64,000 nt of DNA from Colocasia esculenta (GCA_014218235.1 CM024759.1:13036712-13100711); one strand, 5' to 3'; shown: positions 33,906-47,257, counted from the stretch's first letter. Numbers and translations: made by a program. Notes: generated by a model from the sequence alone, not told the origin.

Positions 33906-34924
33906 TGTCACGCCCCGACGCAGAATATCGGAACGTGAGGCAGTTGCAAGTAAATGGGTACAGAGCGTATAATAGACATCAAACCATTAGACCAAGAATA
34001 ATACTAAAGCAAATGCATCTCATTGATAATTCCTCAAATGTCTATTACAACCACTACTATCAGAGTCATTCTATAGGGCCCAATTGCATTGAATAAAAGT
34101 AAAAGACTAAACTAAGACCCTAACATAATACTAAGATGCTAGGGTACTCTTGACTTCACTCCTGGTCATTTCCATCCTCTTGAGTGTAAGTATCATCCTC
34201 GGTCTCACCTGAGAGCACATAACAATAACGTAGGGTGAGCATTAACGCCCAGTAGGACTTAAATCTCATGATCAGGCATGCTTTAAATGATTAATGTATT
34301 AAAAGCAGAGTCACTACATGATAAAGCGAGAGAGTCAAGTAATGTACGAGATAGCACAATAGCACGTGATTGAAATAGCACAAGTTTCCAACTAGAGCAT
34401 AGAGCAGGATGGCTATAGCACAAAGAGCACAATGTATAACAATAGCACAACGAGTATAGTATAACACTTTGATTGTCATTTAGATAGTCGAGATAGATAG
34501 TACTTGAGTGTAATGCCAAACACTCTGGTCAATTAACTCCCGTGGGCAAATAGCACTTTTGGGTGCACCTCCCAGGACCAGACCAGGCCCTTTATATATT
34601 GCCAGGCATTAGTTATATTATTTATCTTTAGACAATCAGTCAAATGGCCAAATAAAGAGTACCAAGAAATAGATAAGAGTACTAGATGAATAGATGAGTG
34701 TATAGAGAGCGTGAATAGATGAGCGAGTAGAGTATAGATGAGAACTCTAGGTCATTGCACATGAAATGACGAGTAAACGGGCGACAGTTATAGTTGCACA
34801 ACACACGCAATTGGTGTTGGCAGTCAGGTGGAATCCACTACCCTTCCACTGGCCATGTTATGCACAAGTTCAGAGGTCCGGCGTGGTTCAAGATAACAGC
34901 GAGAGAGCATACTAAGGTTGTTTA

Positions 34925-37043
34925 TGTAACGGACCACGCCGTTCAAACCCGTTAACACTATAACGAGCTTGACACGACTCTGTCTCCCGCGATCGGGCCG
35001 AAGCCTCGCAAGGGATATCAAACACATATGTCCGTGAAAATACAAAAGAACCACATTAAGCACATATACGATTTGTTGCTCATACATGTCCATAAGAAAA
35101 GTACATATCAGGTTCCTTACATAATCAACATAAACATAAACACAGTCCGGGACAACTCCCAAGGCTCCACAAGTATGAACTTTACTCTGCTGGTGGTGAC
35201 GGCCTAACTCCGCTATGAGGCTGATCCGAACTACTGAAGGGACGTGAAGCCTCCTGCTCTCCCTCACCTGGAAGGAAAAGGGGTGAGCCTCACAAGTCAT
35301 CGACTCAGTAGGGTAACTCCCCCAAGCCGAGAAAACACAATTAATATTAAAGCTGTAAATCATGTAAACACCTAAGCATGATACTACAGTTACAAATAAA
35401 TAAACAGCAACACACGTCGAGTGTACAAGCTAAAGAAAGGGTACGTCGAACACGAGTCACGAGCACTGGTTCGTGACACCAGCCACAGACTAGGACAAAC
35501 AACATAAGTACACCTCTCAGCCTCACAGCCATGGACGAAGGGTCCAGCTGCCGCTCCACCTCAACAAAGACAAGAACTGTGGAGACTAACCTCACCACAC
35601 CTGCCAGCAACACTGCTGCAGGACCAAGCCTGACACCTTTAGGGGCTCCGGCCGAGAACCCTAAAGTGAGGCACTGGAACAGGACTAGCTGAGGACCAGT
35701 GCATCTACCAGTGTCTGTCCCTCAACCAAGAGCGCGCTACAAATGGCTGCACACCCACAAACACGAACCGTTGTCCCCTGTCGTCTTTCCCTCAACCGAA
35801 CGTACTACTCAACACATGAGTGAGGGTGTCCAGGAAGACGACACAAACCTCGACGGTACTCCCGTACTGGGACAAGCCCTAAGCACCCGGTGCTAGGGTA
35901 ACCGACTGGAGAGGTAACTACAGAAGGCGTAACACCTAACTTGCTATGCACATAAACCCACGCAAAATACCTTGATATTAATCACAATGTGGGTCCACAC
36001 AACCCATACAGTCCCTACATTGCCTTGGTAACACAGCCCAAGCATTGTGGGACACAAACCTGACAAATTGGCCACAACTCACCAGAGCTCGGGTGGCCAC
36101 TTTCTTAATCGCGTCCAGAACAGACGCCGCCATTACACATTTAAAACGCGTCAGACATAAAGGACGCTATTCAACTCTAAATCGCGTCAGGTGTAAGCGA
36201 CGCATTCACAAGAACACGTCCACTGCACCGGATGCCTTTCAGAGCTCAGGAATACACCCCGCAAACCCATCCGGAAATCATACCACCCAGTCCCACAGTC
36301 ATGTAATGCTGAAAATAAACATGCAGACGGGTTCCTACACATGCTCACTACCATGCCCATGCAATTCCCACAAATAGAAACCCTATCCATGCACCACACA
36401 AACCATTCAACATGCAAACAGGGTAGAAACCAAGGTAGAGTTCCCTTACCAACGAAGAAAGCACACTTCCGATGCTACCAACGGATTCCTCGTGCTCTGA
36501 CGCCTGCCCTCATGCCGGAATTACACCGAACAGCCTCCAATTGCACCAAAATCGCCCCAGCTTCTCTTCATAGCCGCAACAACATCTTCCCCAGCTGAGT
36601 AGTGCGATTGCACTGTTCGGCCAAGGGAAGATACACTAAAATAACCCAAATCGCGTCACACATACCCGACGCGTTAATAAACGCGTCCGATGATGCCGGC
36701 GCAATTAAACCCCCGACGCCCTACATGCACCACGCGGCGCACATGTAGCGACGGCCACGTAACGGCAGTTTGAATTCGCGTCCCATATAGCGACCACGAT
36801 TAATATCTTAATCACGTCGAGGATACCGGACACGATAACCCCATGAGAATCGCGTCGTCTGTATGTGACGCGATCTCAAAGAGCCCGACAAAGCCTGAAA
36901 TGAGCTGGGATGCCAAGCCCACCTGCCTACCATCTGACCAAGAAAGGCTATAAAAACACTCTTAGACCTCCATGGTCTAACAATGGCCACACACTGGCCT
37001 CCAGAACTCGGTAAACCTCGATCCGGACGTACCGGTTATTACA
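34925..37043 (-). mobile_element. Solo LTR of the Tekay/Del-like family, 2119 bp
   Basis: It runs from TGTAACGGACC to CCGGTTATTACA (plus strand), giving TGTAA/TTACA inverted ends. The flanking pentamers are GTTTA (34920-34924) and GTTTG (37044-37048), a near-perfect target duplication. It is homologous to the LTR at 31936-33421. Orientation is taken from that copy. Short open frames inside are not coding. The interior has many GCGTC/CGCGTC words. Confidence 0.75.
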
Positions 37044-38064
37044 GTTTGGATCTTACTGATCCCTAGAGGGTATCATAGGTATTAGGGTACAACCAGCTCG
37101 TCGGCCATGTGGGAATCCATGGACAGAGGAGTCTTACAGAGGCCTTGAACAAGGATTCACTAGTCCGGCAGAAGGAATATCCAATGGAGAGTTTGTTCAA
37201 GTCAAGAGAACGTGTATATATAGAAACAAGTGCTCAACGTTCCAGAGGAATTCTAGAATAATGGAGACAAATCTATTTAAAATATGACAATTTAAATACA
37301 TTATTGAAATAAATTACCAGATATATTATGAAATATTTTCATGCCAAGTCAAGTCTTATTGGATGGTTACGAGTATGTGCATGTGATAAAGAGAATCATG
37401 GATATGAAAAGATGATGTGAATGACTTTTAAATTAACAATTACATAGCCACATTTAAAAACTTCAATTACTGTGTTTAAGATAGTTAACAAGGTAAGAGG
37501 TTACTGTAGAAAGTCAAGATTAGTAAAAATACAGGGTTTTCCTGCAAAGTTACAGATCGCGACGTACCAATGTAAGGATCGCGACAGGGTATGTACAGAA
37601 CGTGACAGGGTCAATCAAGGGTCGCGACAGGTCGATCAGGACAGGGAGCCAGAACGCGACGCCAGTGCCTGTCGCGTTTAGAACGCGACAGGTTGCTGGT
37701 CGCGATCAGCCCTGAGAACGCAGTCTATCGGGCCGTCGCGTTCTCAGGTCCTGCACCTGAGTCAGAGCGGGAAAAGGACCATGCCTTGGATTGCGGTCCA
37801 AGTTTCCATATTTTTATACAGGGTTGTTCAAAATTTAAGAACTCGATGCACATTTGATGAAAAATTGTGAAATCTCTTGCAAACTAATCTAGACATGCGA
37901 GGGTATGCACAATAATTAGGAATTTGTAAATCATCAAGGTCTGGACAGGTTTTAAACATGAACATGCACGATGAACACATAATAGTGTACAGTGAAGGTA
38001 AAATATTTATTTCAAGCAGGATACTAGATGAAAATTGGGAATTTCAGGGGCAACCGTTGCCTAA

Positions 38065-39378
38065 TGATAGCCCACGAATGCGTCGTTAAACACGTGACTA
38101 ACAATCTCAAATAATCGACCTACACTAAATATTTTAACAGTAGTTAAGTGGTGAGACCGAGTCGAATCCACGGAGAACTAGATTTTAGAGTTGAAAACAT
38201 TGGGCTTTTAGTTAGGAAAATAGTGTGGTAATATTTAAACTAAGTTGTGTTAAATAAATCTAAGCTAAGTGCAAAAATAAAGAGAGAGAGATAACAAGAG
38301 ATGCTATTCAAAATTATAATTCACTAAACAATCAACAGAAATGTGTTATACTAAAACAAGCACCAACTGTTACAATGATAATAAAAAGAATAGAAAATTA
38401 AGAGAGAGAGAAGAGAGAGAGAAAAGAGAGAGAGCGGAGAGAAAAGAGAGGGAGAAAGGAGAGGGAGAGGAGAGAGAAGCAAGAGGCGAGAGAGAGGAGA
38501 GAGGTGCGAGAGGAGAGAGAGAGCGTGAAAGGAGAGAGAGATGAGAGAGGCGCGAGAGGAGAGAGAGATGAGAGAGGCGCGAGAGGAGAGAGAGAGAGAG
38601 AGGAGAGAGAGAGCGAGAGAGAGGGGCCTTCACGTTGCATGCAAACGCATGCAACGTGAAGCGGTGTGGCGCGTGGAGGGCGGCAGCAGGCGGGGCAGGC
38701 GGCCCGCGGCAGGCGCGGGCGGCTGGGGCACGGGGTCCCGCAGCAGGGCGACGCGTGGGCGGGCACGTGGGCGCGCACGGGCGAGGCTACGGCGCGCAGG
38801 GGCGGCAGGGGCGCGCTGGGCGGGCGCGTGGGCCGCGGGGGAGCGGGCCGGGCGCGCTCGGGCACGGGGCAGTAGGCGCGCAGGCGGCTTCCTGTTCTCC
38901 TGAGCAGAAGAGAGACCGGGGGAGAAGAAGAAGAAGGGAGGAAGAAAAGGAGAAGAAGAAGAAGAAGAAGAAGAAGAAGGAGGGTGTGTGCGGAGGAAAA
39001 ATGGAGAGAGAAAGAGGGTGAGAATAAGTGGGGAAAGGAATAGTAAGAGAGAGAGGGGGGTTTAAATAAAGAGCTCTCTCTCTAAAAGAGAGGTTTTCAA
39101 AAATAGGGGGAAATCTTAGGAAAAATAGAAAGAAGAGGGGGAAAAGAAAAAGACATGCGGCTAGGGTTTTGCAACATTCTGAAAATGCCAGATTTGCCCA
39201 CGTTGGATTGCTTGGTCCATTGGCCCGTTAAGCACTTCATTCAATGGCCCATTAACCTGCAAAGACAACATATAATTGAATTTAATCAATTATTGTTTAT
39301 GATAATAGAAATATTATGAATTAATCAGTATCAATCAACAAAATGACATGATTATTTATGATAATCGTGATATTATCA
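38065..39378 (-). repeat. Athila 3' LTR (1314 bp)
   Basis: It begins TGATAGCCCACG and ends GTGATATTATCA on the plus strand. It differs from the 47258-48529 copy mainly in the length of a GA-rich tract (about 38399-38627) and of an AAG/AGA tract near 38950-38980, plus scattered substitutions. The GC-rich block at 38660-38880 and the GA tract give long Arg/Glu or Ser/Leu open frames that are artefacts. Confidence 0.95.
38628..38661. repeat. Perfect 15-bp inverted repeat in Athila LTR
   Basis: CTTCACGTTGCATGC, loop AAAC, then the exact inverse. The same 34 bp occur unchanged at 47793-47826 in the other LTR, directly after the GA tract. Confidence 0.95.
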
Positions 39379-39394
39379 CATCCCCCAACTTACT
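39379..39394 (-). other. Athila polypurine tract
   Basis: AGTAAGTTGGGGGATG on the minus strand abuts the 3' LTR, as expected for the plus-strand DNA primer. Confidence 0.75.
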
Positions 39395-40515
39395 CATTGC
39401 TAGTCCCTTAGCAATGCACCCAGGTGAATAATTAGGACTAACATGAACTTCAAACATCATTTTTCATGTCAAGAAAGCAGAGATAAGACTGATCAATAAT
39501 AAGTTTTTCCAGTTCTAGTAGCATGTGTCAAAGATAATCATGCAGTTCATGTTATTAGACAGTTCCTCAAGATACAGATGAAATTATCATTTCCTTCATG
39601 AATGCACTTATAATCAATAAGCATTACTAAGATAGTGTATGAGTTTTTGACTCATTACTTAGAGATGATATCAACTCTACACTCCTAAAATCCAATCCTC
39701 GAATTACAGGTAGCTTCCACTCTGCCCTTTTTATTTTCATCCTTCGGTATCATTTTTTTCTTTCTTTGGATATCCTTTCACTGTTTGACGCGAACTTCAA
39801 CACTTCATGAGGTGCCGAAGCCCGGTTACTAAGTTAGGGATTTCCTTCTTTATTTGTCATTTCATCATTTTTTTTTCATAACTTGCAGGCAGGTAGTTTT
39901 TTCCCCACGATTAGTTTTCAATAAGAGTGTAGAATATCAATCTTCATCATGAGTATTAGGTAAAACCCTCATCACCCTCTTGAATGACACTTATTCATCA
40001 TCTAATACATGTGTGAAAGTTCAATAACATTTCAAATGTAGCTTGAGGAAAATGCTAAGAATATAACCACAAAATTCATCCTTTAGCGTGCCACTAGCAC
40101 AAGTATATACTTAGTGTAAAATCAGTCTAGAATGATGTATTCCTTTCATGAAAAATGATACATGAAGTAAATGAGCATAGAATAATGCCTGGGATGTTTA
40201 GGATTTAAGGATTTGAAAGATTTGCCCTCCCCCAACTTAAATGACATTGTCCTCAATGGCATAAAAGTAACGAACATAGAATAAAGCCAATGTAAGTTAA
40301 GAAAGGAGAGATGCAACTTGATGATCTCATGAGGGTGGTGGCACACTGGCTTCAGCAAAGGTAATAGGTTGCTCACTAGCCTTCCAAAAACCTAGAACAC
40401 AAAAAGAAAAAATAAGTTAAATGTCCTAAAAATATTGGGTTGCCTCCCAATAAGCGCTAAGTTTAATGTCTTCAGCCAGACACAATGAAGTTCATGCGCA
40501 TCTACTCAGGATCAT
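39395..40515 (-). other. Athila noncoding tail between integrase and PPT
   Basis: No long open frame and no envelope-like sequence recognised. AT-rich. Confidence 0.6.
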
Positions 40516-42362
40516 TCAGGGAAGGGATTCTTTAGGTGAGAGCTGCATGTTTTCCATGTAAGGTTTGAGATGTTGACCATTAACAGTGAAAGTTTGACCA
40601 TTTTTAGGATCAAGAATTTTAACAGCACCATGGTCAAAAGTTTTTACAACAATGAATGGTCCATCCCATCGAGATTTCAATTTACCTGGAAATAAGCGTA
40701 GCCTAGAGTTAAAGAGCCAAACCTTTTGGTCAGGATGGAAGGATTTCCTCAAAATGTGTTTGTCATGAAAGATTTTGGTCTTGGCTTTATATATTCTGGA
40801 ATTATCATAGGCTTCATTGCGCAATTCCTCAAGCTCATGCAGTTGGAGGGCTCTATGTGATCCAGCTTGGGCTAAGTCAAGATTGAATTGTTTAATGGCC
40901 CAGTAAGCCCGATGCTCTAACTCAACAGGAAGGTGACAGGCTTTACCAAAAATCAATCTGTAGGGAGACATGCCAATGGGAGTCTTATAAGCAGTCCGAT
41001 AGGCCCACAAAGCATCATCCAATCTTTCTGACCAATCTTTCCTATCGGGCCTAACAGTCTTCTGGAGAATGTTCTTGATCTCCCTATTGGACACTTCCAC
41101 TTGGCCACTGGTCTGGGGGTGGTAGGGGGTAGCAATTTTGTGAGTTATCCCATATTTTTTAAGCAAAGCTCGAAATTGGGAATGAGTGAAGTGAGATCCC
41201 CCATCACTTATGATGGCCCGAGGGCACCCAAACCTAGAGAAGATATTCCTCCGCACAAATTTCATGACAACCTTATGATCATTGGTGCGGGTGGCAATGG
41301 CTTCAATCCATTTAGATACATAATCAACTGCCACAAGGATATACTCATTGCCAAAGGATGAAGGGAATGGGTCCATGAAATCGATCTCCCAGACATTAAA
41401 AATTTCTACCACCAGAATGGGGTTGAGTGGCATCATGTCTCTCCTAGAGTTGTTGCCCACTGCTTGGCATCTCAGACAGGTCTTACTGAATTCATAAGCA
41501 TCCTTGAACAATGTGAGCCAGTAAAACCCACTTTTTAAGACCTTGGCAGCAGTTTTTTTTCCCGAGAAGTGTCCCCCACAAGCTAGAGTGTGACAAAAAT
41601 TGAGGATGCTTTGTTGCTCTTCCTCAGGGACACATCTCCTAATGACCTGGCCTGGACCCATGAAAAATAATTCAGGGTCATCCCAGAAATAGTGTTTGAC
41701 TTTAGAGAAAAAATGATCCCTTTCATTCTTTGACCATCCTTCAGGAATTTGCCCCACCGCAAGGTAATTGACAATGTGACCATACCATGGGGGTGTCCTA
41801 TGAGAAATAGCAAGGAGGTGTTCATCGGGAAAGGAGTCATGCATGGGAGCACTTTTTGGGATGAGAATTCGAGACAGATGATCAGCAACAACATTTTCAG
41901 TACCTTTCTTATCTTGAATCTCCAAATCAAATTCTTGAAGGAGAAGGATCCATCTGATGAGTCTTGGTTTGGAGTCCTTCTTTGCCAGGAGATACTTCAA
42001 AGCAGAATGATCAGAGTAGATGATGACTTTTGCCCCCAAAAGATAAGATCGAAAATTTTCAAGGGCAAAAACCACAGCAAGGAGTTCTTTTTCTGTGGTG
42101 GTGTAGTGCAGTTGAGCATCAGCGAGGGTGCGACTCGCATAATAAATCACCACAGGCCGTTTATCAATTCTTTGTCCCAAAACAGCACCGATGGCATAAT
42201 CAGAGGCATCACACATGATCTCAAAGGGCAATGACCAATCAGGAGTTTGAAGAATGGGAGCTTTGGTCAAAGCCTCTTTCAAAGTAGTGAATGCCTCTAA
42301 ACAAGCATCATCAAATTGAAAAGGGACATCCTTTGCTAGGAGAAGAGTTAAGGGACGGGCAA
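40516..42362 (-). pseudogene. Athila RNase H and integrase part of pol
   Basis: A continuous frame of 588 codons from the first ATG (42282), with homologous coding beginning at about 42362. RNase H: CDASDYAIGAVLGQ, TTTEKELLAVVFALENF, YSDHSALKYLLAK. Integrase: zinc region with ACGGHFSGKKTAAKVL and CLRCQ, the catalytic triad in DFMDPF, IISDGGSHF and GQVEVSNREIK, then the Athila-type FGKACHLPVELEH block and a GPF/IVV C-terminal domain. The frame itself is intact, but a one-base deletion near 42363 disconnects it from RT, so it cannot be made as part of the polyprotein. Confidence 0.9.
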
Positions 42363-44093
42363 TTTGGAAAAATTTTCAATGAACCGGCGATAGAAGCCGG
42401 CATGGCCAAGAAATGCCCGAATCTGTCTCACAGAGGTCGGGGGAGGAAGATCAGCGATGAGGCCAACTTTGGCTCTATCTACCTCAATGCCCCGCTCAGA
42501 CACAATGTGGCCTAAGACTATGCCCTCTTGAACCATGAAGTGGCTCTTCTCCCAACTGAGCACCAAGTTTGATTCGACACATCTAGCCAGAACTTTCTCC
42601 AGATTTTTCAGACAATTTTCAAATGAATCCCCATATATTGAAAAATCGTCCATGAATACCTCAAGGAATTCTCCCACCATATCAGAGAAGATTGCCATCA
42701 TGCACCTTTGAAAAGTGGCTGGTGCATTGCAAAGTCCAAATGGCATTCTCCTAAAAGCAAATGTGCCATAGGGGCACGTAAAGGTGGTCTTTTCTTGATC
42801 TTCTGGGTAAATTGCCACTTGATTGTACCCAGAATAACCATCCAAAAAGCAGAAGAACTGCTGGCCTGCTAGTCCCTCTAGGATTTGATCCATGAATGGG
42901 AGTGGAAAGTGATCTTTCTTGGTCATGGCATTGAGCTTCCTATAATCTATGCACACTCTCCATCCCGTGGTCAATCTAGTGGGTACCTCCTCCCCTTGCT
43001 CATTTTTCACCACTGTAAGCCCAGACTTCTTGGGAACCACTTGGGTTGGGCTTACCCATTGGCTGTCTGATATTGGATAAGCAATGCCAGCATCTAGCCA
43101 CTTCACTACTTCCTTCTTCACCACTTCCTTCATGTTGGGATTTAACCTCCTTTGCATTTCCCGGCTTGGTTTAGCATTGTCCTCCAAGTAGATGTGGTGC
43201 ATGCAAACAGATGGACTAATCCCCTTAAGGTCAGCCACTGTCCAACCTATGGCATCCCTATGCTCCCCTAAGACTTCTATCAATTGGGCTTCTTGGGTAG
43301 GGCTTAGGTTGGAGGCAATGATAACAGGCAAAGTTTGGTTTGGGCCCAGGAATACATACTTGAGGGAGTCTGGAAGAGGTTTAAGCTCAAGATCTGGAAG
43401 GCTTCGAAGTGAAGGTAGAGCTGGTACAGATTGCAAGGCCGGTAGAGGTTCGACCTTGGACCAAGGTGCCAGACGGAGTGGTGAGTCATGTAAAGCATTG
43501 GTCTCCTCAAGTTGGTCAACATATAGATCATTGGCAATGGACTCAGTCAAAATGTCAATAGAATGACATCCTTTTTCTTGATCTGGATATTGTGAAGCTT
43601 TAAAAACATTGAGAGAAACTTTTTGTCCCCCAAATGAAATGTCCATCATCCCTGTAGCACAGTTGATATTGGCTTTGGCAGTGGCGAGGAAGGGACGACC
43701 AAGAATGATAGGAGTGTGTTTCAACTCCTGGTTGGTGGACATATCAAGGATGAGAAAGTCCACGGGGAAATAATAGTCATTGACTTTGACAATTACATCC
43801 TCTATCAATCCCCGTGGAGTCTTGACCGAACGATCGGCCAGTTGCAGAATGATGGAAGTGGGCTTGAGTTCCCCTATGTTGAATTGTTCATAAATAAAGG
43901 TGGGAAGAAGATTGACACTTGCCCCTAAATCAAGAAGGGCACGATCAAAGGTTATGCCACCTATATCACATGAAATGAGGGGAGCACCAGGGTCCTTCAA
44001 CTTCCTAGGGAGGTGGTTTGTCAAGACTGCACTAACATCTTCAGATAGCCAGATTTTCTGAATTGTAGTCTTGATTCCCTTCGTGGAGTGCAC
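42348..44093 (-). pseudogene. Athila protease and reverse transcriptase part of pol
   Basis: 581 codons open. Protease active site ALLDLGASVNLLP near the N-terminus; connector with LPDSLKYVFLGPNQTLPVII; RT with VCIDYRKLNAMTKKDHFPLP, FLDGYSGYNQ, FGLCNAPATFQRCM and the catalytic VFMDDFSIYG (the FMDD form is normal for Athila). It ends after RRFIENFSK, where a missing base near 42363 shifts the frame to a stop. Its start is also a frameshift: the preceding segment is in another frame up to about 44085. Confidence 0.9.
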
Positions 44094-44458
44094 ATTTCTT
44101 TCAAAAATTTAGCATAAGTCGGGACATGCTTGATGGCATCTAGGAGTGGAATATTGATGTGGACTTGTTTGAACAATTCCAACAACTCCTCATCTTGGAC
44201 CGACTTCTTCTTCTTAATGGGCTTGAATTCTAGAGCACTTGGAAATGGCACTTTGGGCTGGTAAGAATTTGGATTTTCATGAGCCTTCTCTTTTCCTTTG
44301 TTCTCTTCCCCCAACTTAGTTTGAATGGGCTCCTCTTCACTATCACTAGTATCATCTTGGGCCTCTAGTTCAGGATTATTCATAGCCTCTTTTCCCTTAT
44401 GTGGGTCACTTAGCACCTTACCACTTCTCAGGCTTGAAATAGCTTTTATGTTCTCCAC
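44021..44458 (-). pseudogene. Athila gag-protease linker segment
   Basis: Contains AISSLRSGKVL, an acidic stretch, VPFPSALEFKPIKKKK, and LFKQVHINIPLLDAIKHVP followed by YAKFLKEMC, which match the conserved Athila segment between gag and protease. The frame then leaves the homologous reading (about 44085) and ends 60 bases later, overlapping the protease frame. Confidence 0.8.
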
Positions 44459-44491
44459 TTGTGGGCCTCTTGGTTGGACTTGTTGGATAGG

Positions 44492-46100
44492 TTAAGGTAG
44501 GAGGCCTGGTTGTGAAGCAAAGCCTGGTGGTTGGTTCCTTGGGTTGGCCACAGGTTGGCTAGGCAATTGGCCCACTTCCCTTCTCATAGTGGTTTTAGCC
44601 ATCTGGCCCACTTGGGCTTCTAACCTAGCCATGGTCTGTTGGTTTGTAGCCAAAAGTTGTTGTTGTTGGTGCAATTGTTGTTGTTGGGCCAAGATGATTT
44701 GTTGGAGTTGATTGAATTGTTCTTCAAAATTTTGTTGAGGGGGTTGTTGGAAGGTGGGCTGAACTTGCTTGGGTTGAGGAGGAGGATATTGGACTGCCTG
44801 AGAGAATTGGGCCTGAGGCCCTCTAGCATAAGTGCCATTATAAGGATTCGGCTGGGCCTGAAACTGGTTCTGGAATGGTTGTTTTGGGGCTTGAGGCCCG
44901 GATGGGTTAGGTCTTTAAGGTGGAACTTGTTGATTTTTCCAAGAGAAATTGGGATGGCTTCTCCAGCCTAGATTGTATGAATTGGAAAATGGGTCTAGAT
45001 TGGGCTTGGGAAATCCTTTGGGCTGCTTGGACTTGTTCTTGGACTTGTTCTTGGATGAAAGGTGGGAGTTGAGCTGTAGTTGGACATTCATTAATGTGAT
45101 GGGCCGGGCTAGCACACAAGCTACAGACTTCCTGATGATAGGAATCTGGGCCAACATATGGGCTTGAGGGGAATGGGCCAAAGGAATCCTGATGGGTCCT
45201 AGACAAGATTTGGTCCATCTTTTGAGCCAGAGAGGCAACAGTTTGGGCCATCGTGTCCACTTTCTTCCACTTTTGGGCCATGAGATGGTTCTCGAATTTG
45301 GGCTCCGATTCAACATGATTTCTCACTTCATACAACCCAGCCCGTTTGGATGGCCCAACAAATCTCTCATAAGATGAAAGTGAGGCATGATTAATTGAAT
45401 TTTCACTTAGCATTTCAAAGAGATCATAAGCCTCCTCCTCACTTTTACTCATGAAAGCCCCTCCACATGAAGCATCCACCATTTGTCTATATTGTTCAGT
45501 CAATCCTTCATAAAATGCTTGGACAATTTGCCATTTTGAGAGACCATGGTGGGGGCATTTTCTCAAAAGCTCCTTCAACCTTTCCCATGACTCATGAATT
45601 AATTCCCCTGGTGTTTGAGAAAATCCAGTAATGGCTCTTCTCATGGTATTGGTTCGGCCTATGGGGTATAATTTTTTCAAAAATTCTTGTTGCATTTCTG
45701 CCCAAGTTCTAATGGTTTTTCCTACAGTGCCCAACCAATATTTAGCTTTATCCTTAAGAGAGAATGGGAAAAGAGTCAGTCTGAGGGCATCATTAGTGAA
45801 GTTCTGGATCTTGACAGTGGAACAAATTTCCAGAAATTCATCTATGTGTTTGTAAGGGTCCTCATTGGTATTTCCATAAAAGGATGGGAGCATTTGGATG
45901 GTGCTGGATTTAATCTCATATTGGATGGCTTGATTTTGTGGGAGATGAATACAAGATGAAGGTTGATATTGATTGGGAATGAAATAATCCTTCATTTGTT
46001 TGGGGATTTCTTGATTATCTTGATTTTCAGCCATTTGATTTTTCAGGAGATTATTCCTTTGATGGAGAAGTCTCTCAATTTCTGGGATTGGTCCTAGCAA
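44492..46100 (-). pseudogene. Athila gag (frameshifted)
   Basis: From the ATG at 46100, 397 codons give the gag domain: MLPSFYGNTNEDPYKHIDEF, LRLTLFPFSLKDKAKYWL, YPIGRTNTMRRAITGF, HESWERLKELLRKCPHHGL, and a zinc knuckle CSLCASPAHHINEC (CX2CX4HX4C). Near 45000 the homologous reading moves to another frame (DPFSNSYNLGWRSHPNFSW), then meets a TAA near 44918. A Gln-rich tail follows in the region down to 44492. At least one frameshift and one stop therefore separate gag from protease. Confidence 0.88.
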
Positions 46101-47234
46101 ATTAGGGCTTTATGATCTCCTACCATGCATGCATTAGGACCAACTGAGAGAAGAGAGAGAATTTATTTTTATTTTTATTTTGATTTTTTTTTATTTTAAC
46201 AAAGACAAACAAGTTTCAACAAATATCCTATTTGACCTAGGGATCTTAGACTTGAAAGTGAGATTTCTCACAAAGTGGTCATAGACCAACTTAAGTCCAC
46301 TATCAGGTATATCCACTGGCCAGGTAAGAGGTGGGGTAGTGGGAGGCTCCCCCTACTTTCGTAGGGACCTAATTAGAGAACCACTTTCCCGCTTAGGCGT
46401 TGCCTTTTAACCTCTAGCCTTAGACACCAGTTTCCAAAACCAATTAGTGGGCCCAAGTGGACCTAAACCTCAGTGTGAACCCTAAGGCCAATGTTTACTG
46501 ACTTTTATTAGGGCTTGGGAATGCAAAAGATGCAGGTAGATTGTGGTTTGTGGGCTAAGGAAGGGTGATCAAATCCCCACCTTATCTTGTTAAGGAAATT
46601 ACCCTTAAAGTATTTTAGAAATGATGTGCACACCACAAAATCAAGCAAGGGATTCTATGCAAGCATGGCAATGCATGATCATGCTTTTTAAAGAAATTGA
46701 GATTCTCACCTTGCCTCCCGCAATCTTCGACAAGAAAGGAAACTTTCAAACAAAAGAAACTACCTAAACATGGAAATCTAAATGATGCATGTCCTAAAGA
46801 TGGAAGGTTTCTATTCTTGACATGACATCTTTGATTGGATTCAAGTGATTGATTTTTTTTTTTTGGATTTTTTTTTTTTAATTATCTAAACATGGTAACT
46901 AAGAAAAGGAAACTAAATCAAGAGGGTTTTAATGGTACTTACCTCCAACTCAATCCCTCGTTCTTTTGGAAATGAAAATAAATGGAAAGAGTGAGAGAAG
47001 GAAACTCACATCACTTACCTTTTTTTTTTTTTTTTTTCCTTCAATTTTCGGATTTTTCTTTCCAAACAGAACTTTTACCTACAGATTCGGCTTTCAGCGA
47101 CAGTTTTCTGACAAATTCTTCAATTTTGCAATTTTTAGGATTTTCACTTTTTATTTGATACCTACAAAAAGAAAGAAAATGTTAGCATGAATATATACAA
47201 ATAACACCAAGATTATCAAAACTAAAATTCTAAT
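46101..47234 (-). other. Athila leader between PBS and gag
   Basis: Noncoding leader with T-rich runs on the plus strand (46180-46195, 46853-46880, 47021-47038). No feature is recognised. Confidence 0.6.
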
Positions 47235-47252
47235 TCCCCGGCAATGGCACCA
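47235..47252 (-). other. Athila primer-binding site (tRNA-Asp type)
   Basis: TGGTGCCATTGCCGGGGA on the minus strand, five bases inside the 5' LTR. It differs at two positions from TGGCGCCGTTGCCGGGGA, the tRNA-Asp-complementary site common in Athila elements. Confidence 0.85.
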
Positions 47253-47257
47253 AAAAT

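Noticed and set aside
33061..37681. Open frames of 60-180 codons
   Set aside because: All fall in LTR sequence of the Tekay-like family or the flanking solo LTR, have no family signature and are not conserved between LTR copies.
38370..39021. Arg/Glu-rich, Ser/Leu-rich and Ala/Gly-rich open frames
   Set aside because: They lie on the GA microsatellite and GC-rich part of the Athila LTR and are mirrored at 47536-48193 in the other LTR.
39395..40515. Envelope-like gene of Athila
   Set aside because: I looked for one between integrase and the 3' LTR; only short frames are present.
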